Part shown: in pieces, positions 1 through 11,763 of the stretch
How the letters are laid out: each line of letters begins with the position of its first letter
Numbering within the stretch: the stretch's first letter is position 1
Assembly: GCA_007644065.1 (NCBI GenBank)
Contig: VJWN01000027.1
Coordinates: 372,001 to 436,000, forward strand
Direction: 5' to 3'
DNA from: Margaritispora aquatica
Lineage: Eukaryota; Ascomycota; Leotiomycetes; Helotiales; Discinellaceae
DNA: 64,000 nucleotides
Notes under the pieces: generated by a model
Seen by the model: only the letters and a program-made list of their open reading frames with translations
The model's database searches: none
Told to the model about the DNA's origin: nothing
Program-made: the position numbers and the translations under genes

Positions 1-178
1 ACCCCTCCCGTAAACAGGATGCTAGACCGTCTGGAGTAGACTATCAAAAGGTATACAAGGTATATGCGCCGAGATCATGTCGAGTTCCATTTCGAAAGCG
101 AGGACAAGGCAGATGGAGAATGATGAGCGAAACCCTCCCGTAAACAGGATACTAGACTGTCCGTAGACTATCAAAGGT
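1..178. repeat. Imperfect direct repeat, two ~48-bp copies
   Basis: Two copies of the same ~48-bp block lie at about 1-50 and 131-178. Both start with ACCCTCCCGTAAACAGGAT or a one-base variant, continue with CTAGAC and end with GTAGACTATCAAA and GG. They differ by a few substitutions and a 3-4 base indel. They lie just beyond the 3' end of the histone H4 gene. The repeat may continue left of the window, so its full size is unknown. No function is evident. Confidence 0.75.
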
Positions 179-272
179 AACATATGCTCATCTTCCAATG
201 CAGAGTATTCGAGGTTGTGTGTTCGAAAGGTATGTGTGTGGCGAGATGATGGTGAAGTAGGTAAAAAAGCAT

Positions 273-877
<605 letters not shown>

Positions 878-3634
878 GATGAAGTTGTTGTAGAAGTATG
901 TATTTGGTGTTGTTTGATGGAATAACGCGTCTTTTCGACGGTGTGGATGTTGTGGTTGATGGAAGAAAGAGTTGGGTGTTGATGAATGGGAATGGGTAAG
1001 AAAGAGAAAGGATGGGGAAAGATGCGAGAAATGGTAGTTTATAAGGACGCGAGTGGTGATTTGGAAAAAGGGTGGAAGGCAAAAAGGCGCTAAGCTGAAT
1101 TGGTAAGGGTGGGTTGTGGATGTGGTGGATTTGGAACTTTACAACTTTTTCCTTTGCACCCCGGTTTGGCCTTCCTTAAAAGTTGCAACAAAACAGGCAC
1201 AAAGTGGTGAAAGTGGTGGTAACTTTTAGTGCAGAAATGGGCCCGAACTTCCTCAAGCGAGTGTAAGATATGCGAGACAGGGGTTGGCAGAGAATAAAGC
1301 TTGGCAGTGGGGTTAAGCGAAGGGACTAGCGTGATTCCATCCACCCAAACAAACGCGTCGTGGAAGTTCTAGCAACCTACATCTTTTTCGGGATACACGA
1401 AATGGTCGAGAATAATGACAACAACGCGATGATTTATTAGAATCCAGTCAGAGAGGACAACTGATACAGCTATATCATTTCTACGGCTCAAGAATCGTTG
1501 TTTTATCACGAATTATTGTTCAAACTCGAAAACCTGCAACTGTGTGAGCATGTACGCGATTGAATGCATACAACGGGTAGATATATCAGCATGGCAGAAC
1601 TAGAGGATGGCAAGCGCCGCATAGAGAATCTACATATGCGAAAATTGCTTGGATGCTAGTTTTGCATGTGGATTTATATGCTTGAATATTCTGGGATAGT
1701 TCTACAGGGACGGTCAGCACATCCACAAGAGTTCGTGCATATTTCATCGTATACACTCTTCATATATTATCTTCAACTTGATGGCTTTTGCGTGTCTCAC
1801 CTTTTACTTATAGTTGAGGTCGCTATTCTTCATTCTGCTATATGCCACTCCCAATATGTCTCAGTGTCTGAAAGAGCTTACACCCTACTCTGCAGCATCT
1901 CAAGTGACGTTATAAACAGGTGGCCTGAGAATATAAGCAGGTTTGTTATTTCCTTGCTTCAATATAGGTTTCAACTCTTTTCAAATTATGTATCGCAAGT
2001 TCGAAAACGGGCCTAGAAATTTATCTACCCTATACAACTTCTATTCTACCTTCTTTTCCCCAGCCATGACGCATTTAGTCTAACGGCTGCATATTGATGT
2101 TTTGTCATATTAACAGGTCGCAACAAAGCTGCCTAATCCACTACCCCTAAATGGGCATGGTGGCGATCTACTCTCCGTAATTGTGCTTCATCTTTGTTGG
2201 TTGATCTACAATGATGACTCACGCAGTTGAAAATCCTGTTCCATCCCAAGCCGAATGAACTCGGACGGGTCAGTATACTCTCTTGTGGCTCATCGTATGA
2301 GATGAAGTGGTGTAGGATTCAAGCCCTTTGATATTTTTGTTAACAGACGTACTTTTGCGATGCGGAAAGGAGAGAATGAGATAAAATAGCTTTCCCCGGA
2401 GGTCAGTTGTATCTCGGAAGTAGGTGTCAATTTGAAAATTTCTACAACTTCTACCTTGGATGCAGCAGACCGTGGCAGCTGATTGCTATCAATCATCGTC
2501 GCTCGGCATCTATATATTATTTAGAAACCGATCTAGGAATAGCACCCACGAGACCGTCTCCATCGGTCAAAATCGCAAGCAGCAACGCAAAACAACAACA
2601 ATACTTGCAGTCTACACCGACCTCACCACCTCACCAAATCCACCAGCTCCTCGCTCCATTTGATTGACGGCCCAAAAACCTGCCACCCATCCGTTAGTAT
2701 GTGTCTATACTCAAATAAATCCAAGTGTGCAATACACTACACCAATGAACAACTTCGAGCTGTACATCAGCATTCGTTAATCATATCGCGACTTTGTTTC
2801 ACGACATCAAGCTCATCATTTTGCCCATTCTCTTCACTTTAATGGTCGCTCTACAATCTCAGCAAGTTTAAAAGGATGACGGATACTTGAGTATCATCAA
2901 GATGCGAATCACTAGTTGATAGCTATTTCAGCTGGCTTTCTATTCCGGATCTGGTCATGTCTCAGTGATTTTTATTCACTCGATCGACCTAAGTTCAGAG
3001 CAGATCTATGACAGAACACAAGAGAGTGTTTAAATCTCGATCATCGGATACCACCTCCTTTACGTAAAATTTCTATCCCGAGATAATCGCCAAAGAGATG
3101 GCTCACAAGCTTGACGAAGGAATGGATCACTAAACAGATTGAGGAGCGTTTGATGACGCTTTATATTTATTCATCTATTACGATAGGTACGAAATCTCCA
3201 CGATTGGAAACCATTAGAAGTGTTTCGTGGTTTTGGCTCGCCATCCGGCTCGGGGAGGTAGTCCCGGCTTGATTCTTGCCTTATACCCGAGGCACCTGAT
3301 CCGACAGACAGCACGAAAGCGTGACCTCGGTAAACCACCTTCTAATTTAGGTAGCTCTCTCCCTAAGTTCGAAGCTAAACAACAAGTCTCGAATCCCCCA
3401 CGTCACATCCCACACTTTTGTTTTCTCGGATATATATATATATATATATATATACAATCCCTTATTATCATCTTGTTACACATTTTCTCTTTCACTCTAT
3501 CTACACGGACACTTCCTACAACACAACCTAGATTCGACGAGATATTTCATTGGTTGTATAGCTCCATTATTTCATAGGGTTCGATTTTTATCACATGTTT
3601 TGTTCTAGAATAGAAGTTATTTCGGAATTTCATA
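878..3634. other. Long intergenic stretch between H4 and carrier
   Basis: I see no convincing gene in these 2.75 kb. The first ~470 bp must hold the H4 promoter and 5' UTR. Open frames here (for example 1666-2016 and 2407-2667, plus strand) have no recognisable domain, unnatural composition and no splice-compatible extension. An (AT)n microsatellite lies near the right end, in the presumed 5' UTR or promoter of the carrier gene. Confidence 0.6.
3430..3454. repeat. (AT)12 microsatellite
   Basis: A pure alternating AT tract of about 25 bases lies 180 bp upstream of the tricarboxylate carrier start codon. It is likely length-variable between isolates. Nothing else is implied. Confidence 0.9.
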
Positions 3635-4911
3635 ATGGTGGAAAGCAAACATAAATCTATACCTCCTTCGGTGTCTTTGATATCGGGTGGCATAGCAGGA
3701 GGCGTAGAAGGATTTTTAACATATCGTACGTCTCACTACTTTCTTCCTACACTCACCACTTCATTACTTCGAATTGCCTTAGCGCTCACCGCACTGTATA
3801 CCTCAACAAACCACACACTAACAAACAAACAGCCTTCGAGTTCGCTAAAACCCGCCTCCAACTCGCCAAACGCTCTCCTACCACCACCTCACATCCAAAA
3901 CCCTCCCGCAACCCCTACCTCATAATCCACCGCATCTACACACAAGAAGGTCTCCTTGCCCTCTACAAAGGCTGCCCCTCCCTCGTCCTCGGCTCAATCG
4001 GCAAAGACGCCCTCCGCTTCGTCTCCTTCGATAGCATCAAGAATGCCTTTCGTGACCCCTCGACGGGAACTCTCAGTCCGGCGCGAAACCTAGCCGCAGG
4101 CATGGCAGCCGGAGTCGTTGCGTCCCTCGGGGCTGTGACGCCTACGGAGCGCATCAAAACCGCGCTGATTGACGATGCGAGTAAGCCGGCAAGCAAAGGT
4201 GGGCGGCGGTTTAGAGGCGGCGTGCATTGCGTGCGATGCATCGTGCACGAAGACGGACTTAAAGGCCTCTACCGCGGCCTCGTAGGAACGACCCTCAAGC
4301 AAGCGAGCGCGACAGGTCTACGAATGGGGAGTTACAACATCCTCAAAGACTTTCAAGTTCAACGCGGGATAGAGCAAAGCACGGCGGTGAATTTCGCGAA
4401 TGGAGCCGTGGCGGGCGTCACGACCACATTGCTGAGCATGCCGTTTGATACGGTTAAGACGGTGAGTCAGAGCGCGGAGAGGACGACGACGGTGCAGGCT
4501 GTGAGGAGGATTTGGAGCGATGGGGGCGTGAGAGCCTTTTGGAGGGGCACGGTGTTGAGGTTGAGTAGGACGGTTTTTAGTGGTGGTGAGTGTGTGTTTT
4601 CTTGGTGCGCTTTGAGGTTGTGTTTGTTTTCGTCTGAGATGTTGAGATTTTTTCCTTTTTGTTGTGATGGGTTTGACCTTTTCAATGTATGATTTCCATC
4701 TACGCTTCAAGGGCGGCAGGATGAGAAAAGACGGCGAAGTCACGCCCAGCAAACACTGCCACTGTCACTAAAGCGAGATGGAACGAGAGAAAGAAGGAAA
4801 GGCTAACCTCTCCACTTTGAAATAGGAATCCTTTTCACCACCGCAGAAGCAGTATCCAAAATCATAACGCCCATGGTCGTGAGTCAGGACGAACTCACAG
4901 AAACACTTTAA
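3635..4911 (+). CDS. ctp1: Mitochondrial tricarboxylate (citrate) carrier
   Basis: This is a mitochondrial carrier family (SLC25) protein of the inner membrane, most like the citrate/tricarboxylate transport protein that exchanges cytosolic and matrix citrate or malate. Three exons (3635-3725, 3833-4585, 4826-4911) give 309 residues, the usual carrier length. All three signature repeats are present: PFEFAKTRL near residue 31 (visible only after splicing the first intron), PTERIK near 134 and PFDTVK near 234. An EGLLALYKG type block follows the first signature. The SISGGIAGGVEG-like opening and the PFE/PTE/PFD combination are typical of Ctp1. The last intron, of 240 nt, is long for this window. 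The exact substrate is inferred from family resemblance. Confidence 0.9.
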
Positions 4912-5610
4912 ATCTCTAATTCAGTATCTCTACGCTGTACACCGCAAGCCGAAACGAAGCAGAACAGGACAGAACATAATACAGAAGACAATGACCGAAC
5001 CCAGCATCTAGTGAGAAATTTGTACGATTTTAAAGTTAGGGAGGTTAAGAAGACCGAGCTAGCGAGTGTAAAATTATGGGATTATAACGCATACTAGACT
5101 TAGACGTTGGCTGTGGGCCTATATATAAAGAAAGAGATGGATAGACGGACGAATAGACGGACTGTGTATCGTATAGCAAGACAGGGATAATAACAGCACC
5201 TGTACATACATACCATAGCCTTGCAACCCAAGATATGGCGAAAATACTCCAGCATCAACAAGGATACCCATAAACGACGTTAATCTCACACATCTTATCC
5301 ACGTCCCTTCCACTCCCATTTCCACAAACGTGATCCTGAGACCGGGTGGGAAGGCAAGAAGCTAAGCCAAACCCAGACGAGGTGGAATGGAACGGAACGC
5401 AATGGACTTGCTTGATTGGTATGAAGAGTGAGTAGTAGACTTGCTTGATAGAAATAAGGTGAAGATTGTTTGGCTATCTTCCCTCCTAACTAATATTGCC
5501 CACAAAAACAGTAGGGTTGTCTGAGTATGACATATGATGGATTCAAGCAAGTGTACAACAAATAAATATACAGAGATTTGAAATCAGCATCGTATTGTTA
5601 TTATAATGCC

Positions 5611-5671
5611 TGAGGGAGATATGGAGGGAGATGTGGAGGGAGATGTGTTGGGGGAGATGTGTTGGGGGAGG
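5611..5671. repeat. GGGAGATGTGGA/GTTGG minisatellite
   Basis: About five adjacent units of 12-14 bp begin with GGGAGAT (GGGAGATATGGA, GGGAGATGTGGA, then two copies of GGGAGATGTGTTGG, then a partial unit). They lie between the 3' ends of two convergent genes. Confidence 0.8.
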
Positions 5672-5847
5672 TTATGAAGATGTTATGTGCTTGGCTGAGA
5701 TGCTTTTCATTTTTTCATTTTTATTTACAGAAAATACAAGTATTTACACAAGTGAAACCCCTTCCAAAAACAGATAGGCAATCACCTAGATAAACTCCAA
5801 CTCGCGATGCAGAAAATCGCCGACCCATCTGATAAAAACTGTGCAAA

Positions 5848-5879
5848 CTTGCTAACCTGCCAACCTGCCAACCTGCTAA
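5848..5879. repeat. 8-bp tandem repeat CCTGCCAA x4
   Basis: Four consecutive octamers (CTTGCTAA, CCTGCCAA, CCTGCCAA, CCTGCTAA) lie about 110 bp beyond the stop codon of the minus-strand peroxisomal-type carrier, probably in its 3' UTR. Confidence 0.8.
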
Positions 5880-5986
5880 CCGCTTGTCTCCATCCTCATC
5901 CTTGCTTTCGTCATGAAAGTGTAGTGGGATTTTACAATGCCTCAACCGAACATTCCACTAATCCTACATATACACCCCGTTACACC

Positions 5987-7629
5987 CTAGCTTTCCTCAC
6001 CACTACTAGAACCAACAACCGCATTCTTCACACTTCCCACAGCATTAGCGACGTCCTCCTGTGCAGCGTCCACTGAATCTGGTACTGCGTTCTTGATCCC
6101 GTTTTGTACCACTTCCGAAGAATTGCTACCTATAACACCAGCTCTCTCAGCCCCAGCTTTCAAAGCCCCTTTCCCATTCTGCACCGCGTTCTGAGCGAGT
6201 TCGGCCGCATTGTTACTGATGACACCAACTCTCTCAGTCCCAACGTGCAAAAACTCTTTACCACTCTCCACCGCTTCTTTAGCAAGCTCCGTAGCATTGC
6301 TACTAATAACGCCCACTCTCTCAACACCAGCCTCGAAAACGCCCTTCCCGCTCTCCACAGCACCATCCACCATTTCCTTCGGACTCGGATATCGATTCAG
6401 CGCCTTCAGAATCAGAAAATATGCCTGGATAATAACCTTATGCACCATCTCCTTAACGAGCATCGTGCCCCCATGGCTGAAGAACCCCTTAAGTATCTCG
6501 CCCCACACACCCTCATACAATCCCTCCAGCCCTTCATCTTTATAGATCTTCCACACGGCACCAAACACCGTAGTCCTCGCCGCCACGCTCCTGGCTTCCC
6601 TACCAAGCTGCTTCACATCTCTTTCACTAAAATCTACACCCTCACTCTTGACATGCTGAAAGCTCTCTCCCATCTTCTCCACCTCCTCCTTGACCTCATC
6701 TCCATCAACAGGTTCCCGCGAACTAGCCTGTGCCCTCGCCTTCGCCAGTGAAAACGGATACGTCACTGCGCTTGCAACACTCTTAGCTACAGCAGCCATC
6801 AAAAACGTAACTCTCGCGCCTGGATCATCGCGCTTCGCTCTCGGTAGCAAGACTCGCTTGAATGTCTCGTACAGGAAGAAGGTGATGCTTGGGTTAAGCG
6901 TCAATACCAAGCTGGCGGAATAACCCGACCAGAACCCCTGCAGGCCTTTCTCTGCGCGGATTTGTGATGCGATTCCGGACACTGTTTGCGGGGAAGAGAT
7001 AGAGGAGCCAGAACGCGACGCAATCAGTGAAGCGGTTTGTTTGCGCGTCACGATGTTTGAGATGGGCGTTGTGAAAGCCTTGGAGCATGCACCTGCTAGC
7101 ATGCCCACGGCGAGCTCATCGAAGGCAGGTAATGTCGTTTTCAGTCCCCCTCCGTTGGATGAGTTGTTCAACCTCTTCTCCCTCAGAAAGTTATAGAACA
7201 GGAAGAATAAAAAAGCATCTGCAATACTCTTGGTGGTGCTCTGTAAAACGCCTTGGTAGAAAGCCTTGACTCCTCCCTCCTTCTCATAGATCTGCTTGAA
7301 TGCGTCGAGAACACCGGCGTATTCATCTGGAGAGGCGGTCGTAGAGGAGGAGGTGTTGCGGAGTGTGCGTTGGATTTGTAGACGTGTCGTTACGAGGTCG
7401 AGAGGATAAATGGCTAGATTGGCAATGGCAGTTCCGGTTGAACCAGCGAGAGCGTGGCCTAAAGCTGGGAGGAGAGGATCGTTTGTGCTGCTGTGTGAGG
7501 AGTGGGATTGATGTGTTTGGTGGTAGATTGAGAATGCGTCCTGGTTGGTTGTTAATGATTTATTTCCTTCAGCTATGAATTGAGGACAGAAACGGTACTT
7601 ACTAAGTCGCTGTGGTATATGTTTGCCAT
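5987..7629 (-). CDS. Peroxisomal-type adenine nucleotide carrier with repeated tail
   Basis: This is a mitochondrial carrier family protein resembling the peroxisomal ATP/AMP carrier group (PMP47/Ant1), which supplies ATP for fatty-acid activation in peroxisomes. A 27-nt first exon (7603-7629) joins exon 5987-7540, giving 526 residues. Carrier signatures are PLDLVTTRLQ (55-64), a degenerate PISNIVTRKQ (168-177) and PFSLAKARAQ (271-280). The segment ITFFLYETFKRVLLP and a GLEGLYEGVWGEILKGFFS block fit this subgroup. The protein is about 200 residues longer than an ordinary carrier. The excess is a tail with three 29-residue tandem repeats (about 404-490) and a fourth diverged unit, rich in Ala, Val, Glu, Asn and Gly. 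Peroxisomal location is inferred from family likeness, not from a visible targeting signal. Confidence 0.85.
6098..6358 (-). repeat. Coding 87-bp tandem repeat (3 units)
   Basis: Inside the carrier gene three in-frame 87-bp units encode 29-residue repeats. Each unit carries [V]xxGK, then xxERxGVI, then a Ser/Asn pair and a xEL/xEV block. A weaker fourth unit (NAVPDSVDAAQEDVANAV) follows. The pattern of small and charged residues suggests amphipathic helices of the LEA or apolipoprotein kind. This is seen at the protein level; the DNA copies have diverged. Confidence 0.85.
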
Positions 7630-7763
7630 TTTGGTTGCAATTGAGTTTGATATATAGACCTGAAAGAATGAAGGGAATAGTGAATGGAATTCCAATGGGT
7701 ATATGTAGGATTAGAATTTAATAAATCACATATAACAACAACAATAACCAAGGTATAAGTAAA

Positions 7764-7934
7764 ATGAAGAACTTAAAAAGAAGAGACGAGGAAGTCGAGG
7801 AAGTCGAGGAAGACGAGGAAGAGGAGAAAGCCATTAAGCTTCCGCAGACGTCATTACCCCAGATCTTGGCAATATGCCCAGAGCTTCGCACCGCCACACC
7901 TCGGTTGTCTTGTCTTGTGAATGGAAACCAGTGA
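7764..7934 (+). CDS. Possible small acidic ORF (56 aa)
   Basis: An ATG-initiated frame of 57 codons includes a Glu-rich block coded by 9-bp repeats (GAGGAAGTC/GAGGAAGAC, about 7786-7830). It then runs through an IKLPQTSLPQILAICPEL segment to a TGA. It sits in the 0.55-kb gap between two minus-strand genes. No domain is recognised. It may be chance openness of a purine-rich repeat, so confidence is low. Confidence 0.2.
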   Translation: MKNLKRRDEEVEEVEEDEEEEKAIKLPQTSLPQILAICPELRTATPRLSCLVNGNQ

Positions 7935-8178
7935 GCCAGTTCCTACTATATTGATTACTCGATCAAACTCCTATTCTCTTGCCTTCAAAAGGAAAGTCAC
8001 AGGCGTTGAATGTATAAATAAAATAGAATGCTGAAGCTTGGTAAAAGGTATCTTTAACGCATTAAATCTATGGCCGCGCTGTTAGCTGTGTTGATTACAC
8101 CAACCATGAATGAACTCGCAAGTTCAATGAAGATAAAGGTCCACGCATTGCGTTATCGCATCCACATACAGCCTCCTA

Positions 8179-10330
8179 TTAGCTCTCATCTATCTTGTTC
8201 ACTTCTGCTTTTGCTTCCTCCCATGTCTCCTTGTTCTTCTTAGCCCACTCGATTTGACTTTTGGCATATGCGAGCTGTGAAAGTTAGATAGGTCCTGTCA
8301 GATATCCATAAAAACATACCATATACCGCCTCAAATCATCCTCTTTCTCGGCCTGGAAGCGCTTCAGATCCTTAAGAATGCCAGCACTTGCATTTCGAAC
8401 ATCTTGCTCCGAAGCTTGCTGAGCCTGCTCTAGTTGCCCAATTGATTCTCTAGTCTTCCCAATAAGATCTCTCCTAGTTCGCTCTGGGTCCACATCCACC
8501 ACTCCATGAATGGCATGGTTGATTCTTCCAAATATCCTGTTCGTGATGAAATTTCCACTTGAACTTTTGCGATGAGCTGGAGTTGGGCTTTCTTCATGGG
8601 GCGCTCCTTGCGTAGCTGATGGTGGTGATGCATCACCATGAGTTGGTGGGAAGTCTGAATCAATCGATGCAGTATCTTCTTGTGCATTTTCTTTTCTTGA
8701 GTATGGTGGTTCTCTTGCTGATGAATTCGATCTTCGTGGCATACCGCCAGTACCACCACTGATATAGTTGTCAATCCTTTTGGCCTCGGATTCACTGCTT
8801 TCTAATGACTTTAAAAGCTGTCTCTTTTTTATAAGCTCATCATTTGTCATCTCTTGTTGAACCCTCTTCAGAACCCTGTATCGCAACACTCCTCGAACCA
8901 CGCCCGCAAACTGAGCACTCTCTCGCATTGGCTCGGCAAAGCTTGCTCCCAAAGATCCTGCTAGCTCTTCGGTAGCAAGATACGAGGAGTCTACAGCTTG
9001 TCCAACGCGCTCGATCGCTGCTGCGAGAGACGGAGAAGGTTCCGACAATGAAAATCCATTGAATCGTGCACCAAGTTCTGATAGGTCGGTCGATAATGTC
9101 GAAAGGTGGGTCAAGGTTCTCCTGTTGACTCTTTCAATCGATCCTGTAAGCAGTAGTTCTAAGTCCTTCGTTGCTGCCTCAAAATTTATGAAGTAAGGAT
9201 CCAATTCCTGCTCGCTCAGATGCTGGGAATCGGGAGGGAATCGGCCAAATATCTGAATGCCAGGTATTGTATGCGCAGCCGTAGAGGGACTTGCGGCATA
9301 CTCGGACGGTGCATTTGGCATGCCTTGAGCATTCACAGACGAACTTGAGGCAGCCTTTAATTTCGCAGATGAGGTTGGAATGGGCAAGAAAGCATGCGCA
9401 GGCGAGGGGTTGGCGGGGTCGAGAGGAGGAGCTTTCATGTTTGATTTTGGTATAGATGCAATAGGGTGAGAGTGAAGGACCTCGTTCTAAGGATGTTAGT
9501 ACTAGTCCATATCATTCAACCTTCAATTCTTACCCAGCTTGAATTCGGATCTAGGAACCTCCACCAGACCCCGTCGTTCCGAACATCGTCCATCACTCTA
9601 CACCTGTTGAGAAACACTGCCAGCATGCGCTTTCGTAAATCTATAATTTGTTGATCCTGCTTCGCTTTCGTTGGATTTGCGGCATAGTCGGCCATGGTAT
9701 GCTTCTCTGGAATTGGCGGCATGATAAGGGTAGGATGTAATCGTGTTAATGCCTCGCGCAATGAAGCAAATTCTGAATACCTTCGTCGCACTTCCAGATC
9801 CTGTAATAGTGAGCATATATATTTCGGATCGAGATTGAATCCTTACGCCTGTTCTAATGGTGTAAACAATGTATTTCCCACCACTTTCCAAACTCTTGCC
9901 AGCATCCACGATCAAAACAGGTAGATCTGGGTTCTCATATAGGATCTGCTCGATGCGACTATCATAACCACCCTTTTTCCTCTTCGGCACATTCGCCGTC
10001 TCCTCGTAATCTTCGTCGCTACCTGCATCGCTCGTATCATAATGGTGACGGGTCTCTGGTTCGGTATCGTGGTGATTGTCATCTATTGTTGAGGGAGTGC
10101 GGGGCCCACTGAAGTCATGATCTATTTGATCCCAGCCTGCGTCAGCATCTAGGTGTGTATAGTTAAGCTCGAAGATCAAATCCATCGCTTTGCAAGTCTG
10201 CGATAGCATGTTCAATGGGCGAGAACAACTCACGAGAACCTGGGGAGCTTGGTCGAGCACTGGAGGAGGTGTTTGAATCGCGACGCTCAAAGCTGGTCCC
10301 ATAGGGATTGTTGTCTTCGTCATTCCACAT
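8179..10330 (-). CDS. snx41: Sorting nexin Snx41/Atg20 (PX-BAR)
   Basis: This is an endosomal sorting nexin that binds PI3P through a PX domain and curved membrane through a BAR domain. In fungi the Snx4-Snx41/Atg20 complex recycles endosomal cargo and supports selective autophagy. Five exons (10234-10330, 9847-10148, 9534-9800, 8320-9486, 8179-8274) are all phase-consistent and give 642 residues. The start MWNDEDNNPYG is the one typical of fungal Snx41 proteins. The PX domain spans exons 2-3 and includes the PI3P-binding RRRYSEF motif, the proline-rich stretch IMPPIPEKH and the R-M-L-x-x-F-L-N-R segment. The rest is a long coiled BAR-like region with a Ser-rich insert. The C-terminus, LAYAKSQIEWAKKNKETW, lies in the last 96-nt exon. 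Filamentous fungi often have one gene doing both yeast jobs, so Snx41 versus Atg20 cannot be separated here. Confidence 0.93.
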
Positions 10331-10486
10331 GGTGTCTGAATATCTGCAGAAGCTGCAGCTTGACAAACGATTAAGCAGTGAAGGATTGTAGGAGAGAGGT
10401 GGCTATTTGAGGGGACGAAATGGTTGAATCACTGCTGGCGTTAGGTAACCTTCAAGTGTAGATGTTTGAAGCTTCGCCCATTCCAC

Positions 10487-10508
10487 TGGCATTGGCATTG
10501 GCATTGGC
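10487..10508. repeat. TGGCAT hexamer repeat
   Basis: Three and a half tandem TGGCAT hexamers lie about 160 bp upstream of the Snx41 start codon, in the promoter or 5' UTR. Confidence 0.8.
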
Positions 10509-10949
10509 GGCTGCCCTGTCGTCGTCATAGCACGACCCGCCAAAGCACGTGCAATCCCTCCCCTCCGTCCCTCACCTCAACTCTCATCCTCAACTCATCC
10601 ATTTTACAACGCCAAAGTTCATCCATTATCCCATCATAACATTCATTGAATATTTTCTAAATTCGTAACGATGATCCGTTGAGAATTCTCAAGTTGAAGC
10701 CAAGTGGTTTGCTGCAGCGGTGTCGATTGTACCTTGTATAGGGGACATACTTTAAGGTATTTTACCTACAAGCTGCATGGCTGTTGGAATTGCCTATTTA
10801 TCACATTTTATTGAGCTTGTTACTGAGGTAAAGCAGATTTCAGATGATTTTGATGACCGCTGAAGATTTCTATTGAGTAGCTTGCCGCAAGTTCATTATC
10901 GTTACATCCTCCTGCCCTCCACTTGGGCCCAGATCAGTTTGCTACTATT

Positions 10950-11528
10950 TCAAAAAGACATCGCTGCTGTCGTTAAGATCAAGGATCCCACCATCAACCC
11001 CCAAACTCCAACGGTACTCTTTTTGTTTCCAGCAGAGACTCCTTTCTTCAAAGCTACATAATCAATGTATCCACAGTTGCCCATCATCAATGTGTTATTT
11101 CCAGCTGTCCTTCCCGTATCCATAGCACATTGATTAAAGGCAAGAGCAAGGGTTATGTTCGAGGTATAGCAGAAAACACCACAGTTGTATTCTGCCATCC
11201 AGATGTTGGTTCTATTGACGTCTACAGGACAGCAGTCCTTGTAGGTCTCGAATGCCAGCCCCAGACCATCGTCTCCAGCTTTGCCATTGTAAAGGCTACA
11301 GACGACACTAAGGTTCAAATCCGCAGCTGGTCGGCCACATGCGTGCGTGTTTTTGTTCCATGCCAATTGGTTCTAATGCTCATCAGTCAATGTATGAAGT
11401 CAAATCGTATAATCGGAAAGTAGTCTTACTGAAAAAGTGCTCGCAATACCAGTGAGATTTGGCATTCCTATTGGTGTGGGCACAACTGCCATTGAGCTTG
11501 ATACTGTAGTTGAAATGTTGGTAGCCAT
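10950..11528 (-). CDS. Small Cys-rich protein with C-terminal hydrophobic tail
   Basis: I do not recognise the family. Two exons (11430-11528, 10950-11372) with clean GT-AG ends give 173 residues. The mature-looking part has eight or more cysteines spaced through it, including DCCPV, YNCGVFCYT and a GNCGYID block, with several N-x-T/S sites. It ends in a hydrophobic segment of about 18 residues after a polar AGNKKSTVG stretch. That C-terminal layout fits a GPI-anchor signal or a single transmembrane anchor. The N-terminus (MATNISTTVSSS) is not an obvious signal peptide, so an upstream exon may be missing, or the protein may be tail-anchored. It starts a run of secreted or surface-type genes. 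Confidence 0.6.
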
Positions 11529-11763
11529 GTCGATGGTGGTGTATACTTTATGCAAATCTGCCTTTGATAAATCGAGTTCAGTTAGAATGTGGTATGGATA
11601 CGTGGATCGTGAGCACTCTTTTGGTCTTGAAAGTTTTACATTGCATCGTTGTCGCTATGATTCTATAGCAACATCAATCGGCTCAGCATGCCCGCCACCC
11701 AGTTGCAATAACAACCCATGTCTTTTGGAAATATCTATTTTCATCAACTTAACATGCAGGAGT

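Larger units (their letters stand above)
4912..5986. other. Convergent intergenic region with tandem repeats
   Basis: This is the shared 3' region of two convergent carrier genes. I see no gene. It holds two short tandem repeats, listed separately, and several AT-rich stretches that could serve 3'-end formation for both genes. Confidence 0.6.

Noticed and set aside
1666..2016. 116-codon plus frame upstream of the tricarboxylate carrier
   Set aside because: Amino-acid composition (many Tyr, Ile, Ser, Cys) is that of translated AT-rich intergenic DNA, and no splice-linked extension was found.
878..3634. A divergent histone H3 partner of H4
   Set aside because: No H3 sequence pattern (ARTKQTARKS or the IRRYQKST region) was found on either strand upstream of H4 in this window.
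4318..4752. 144-codon minus-strand frame opposite the tricarboxylate carrier
   Set aside because: It lies antisense to the well-supported carrier exon and has a composition typical of the shadow of a GC-rich coding strand.
6104..6751. 215-codon plus-strand frame opposite the repeated-tail carrier
   Set aside because: It is antisense to the carrier, and its own repetitiveness is explained by the coding repeats on the other strand.
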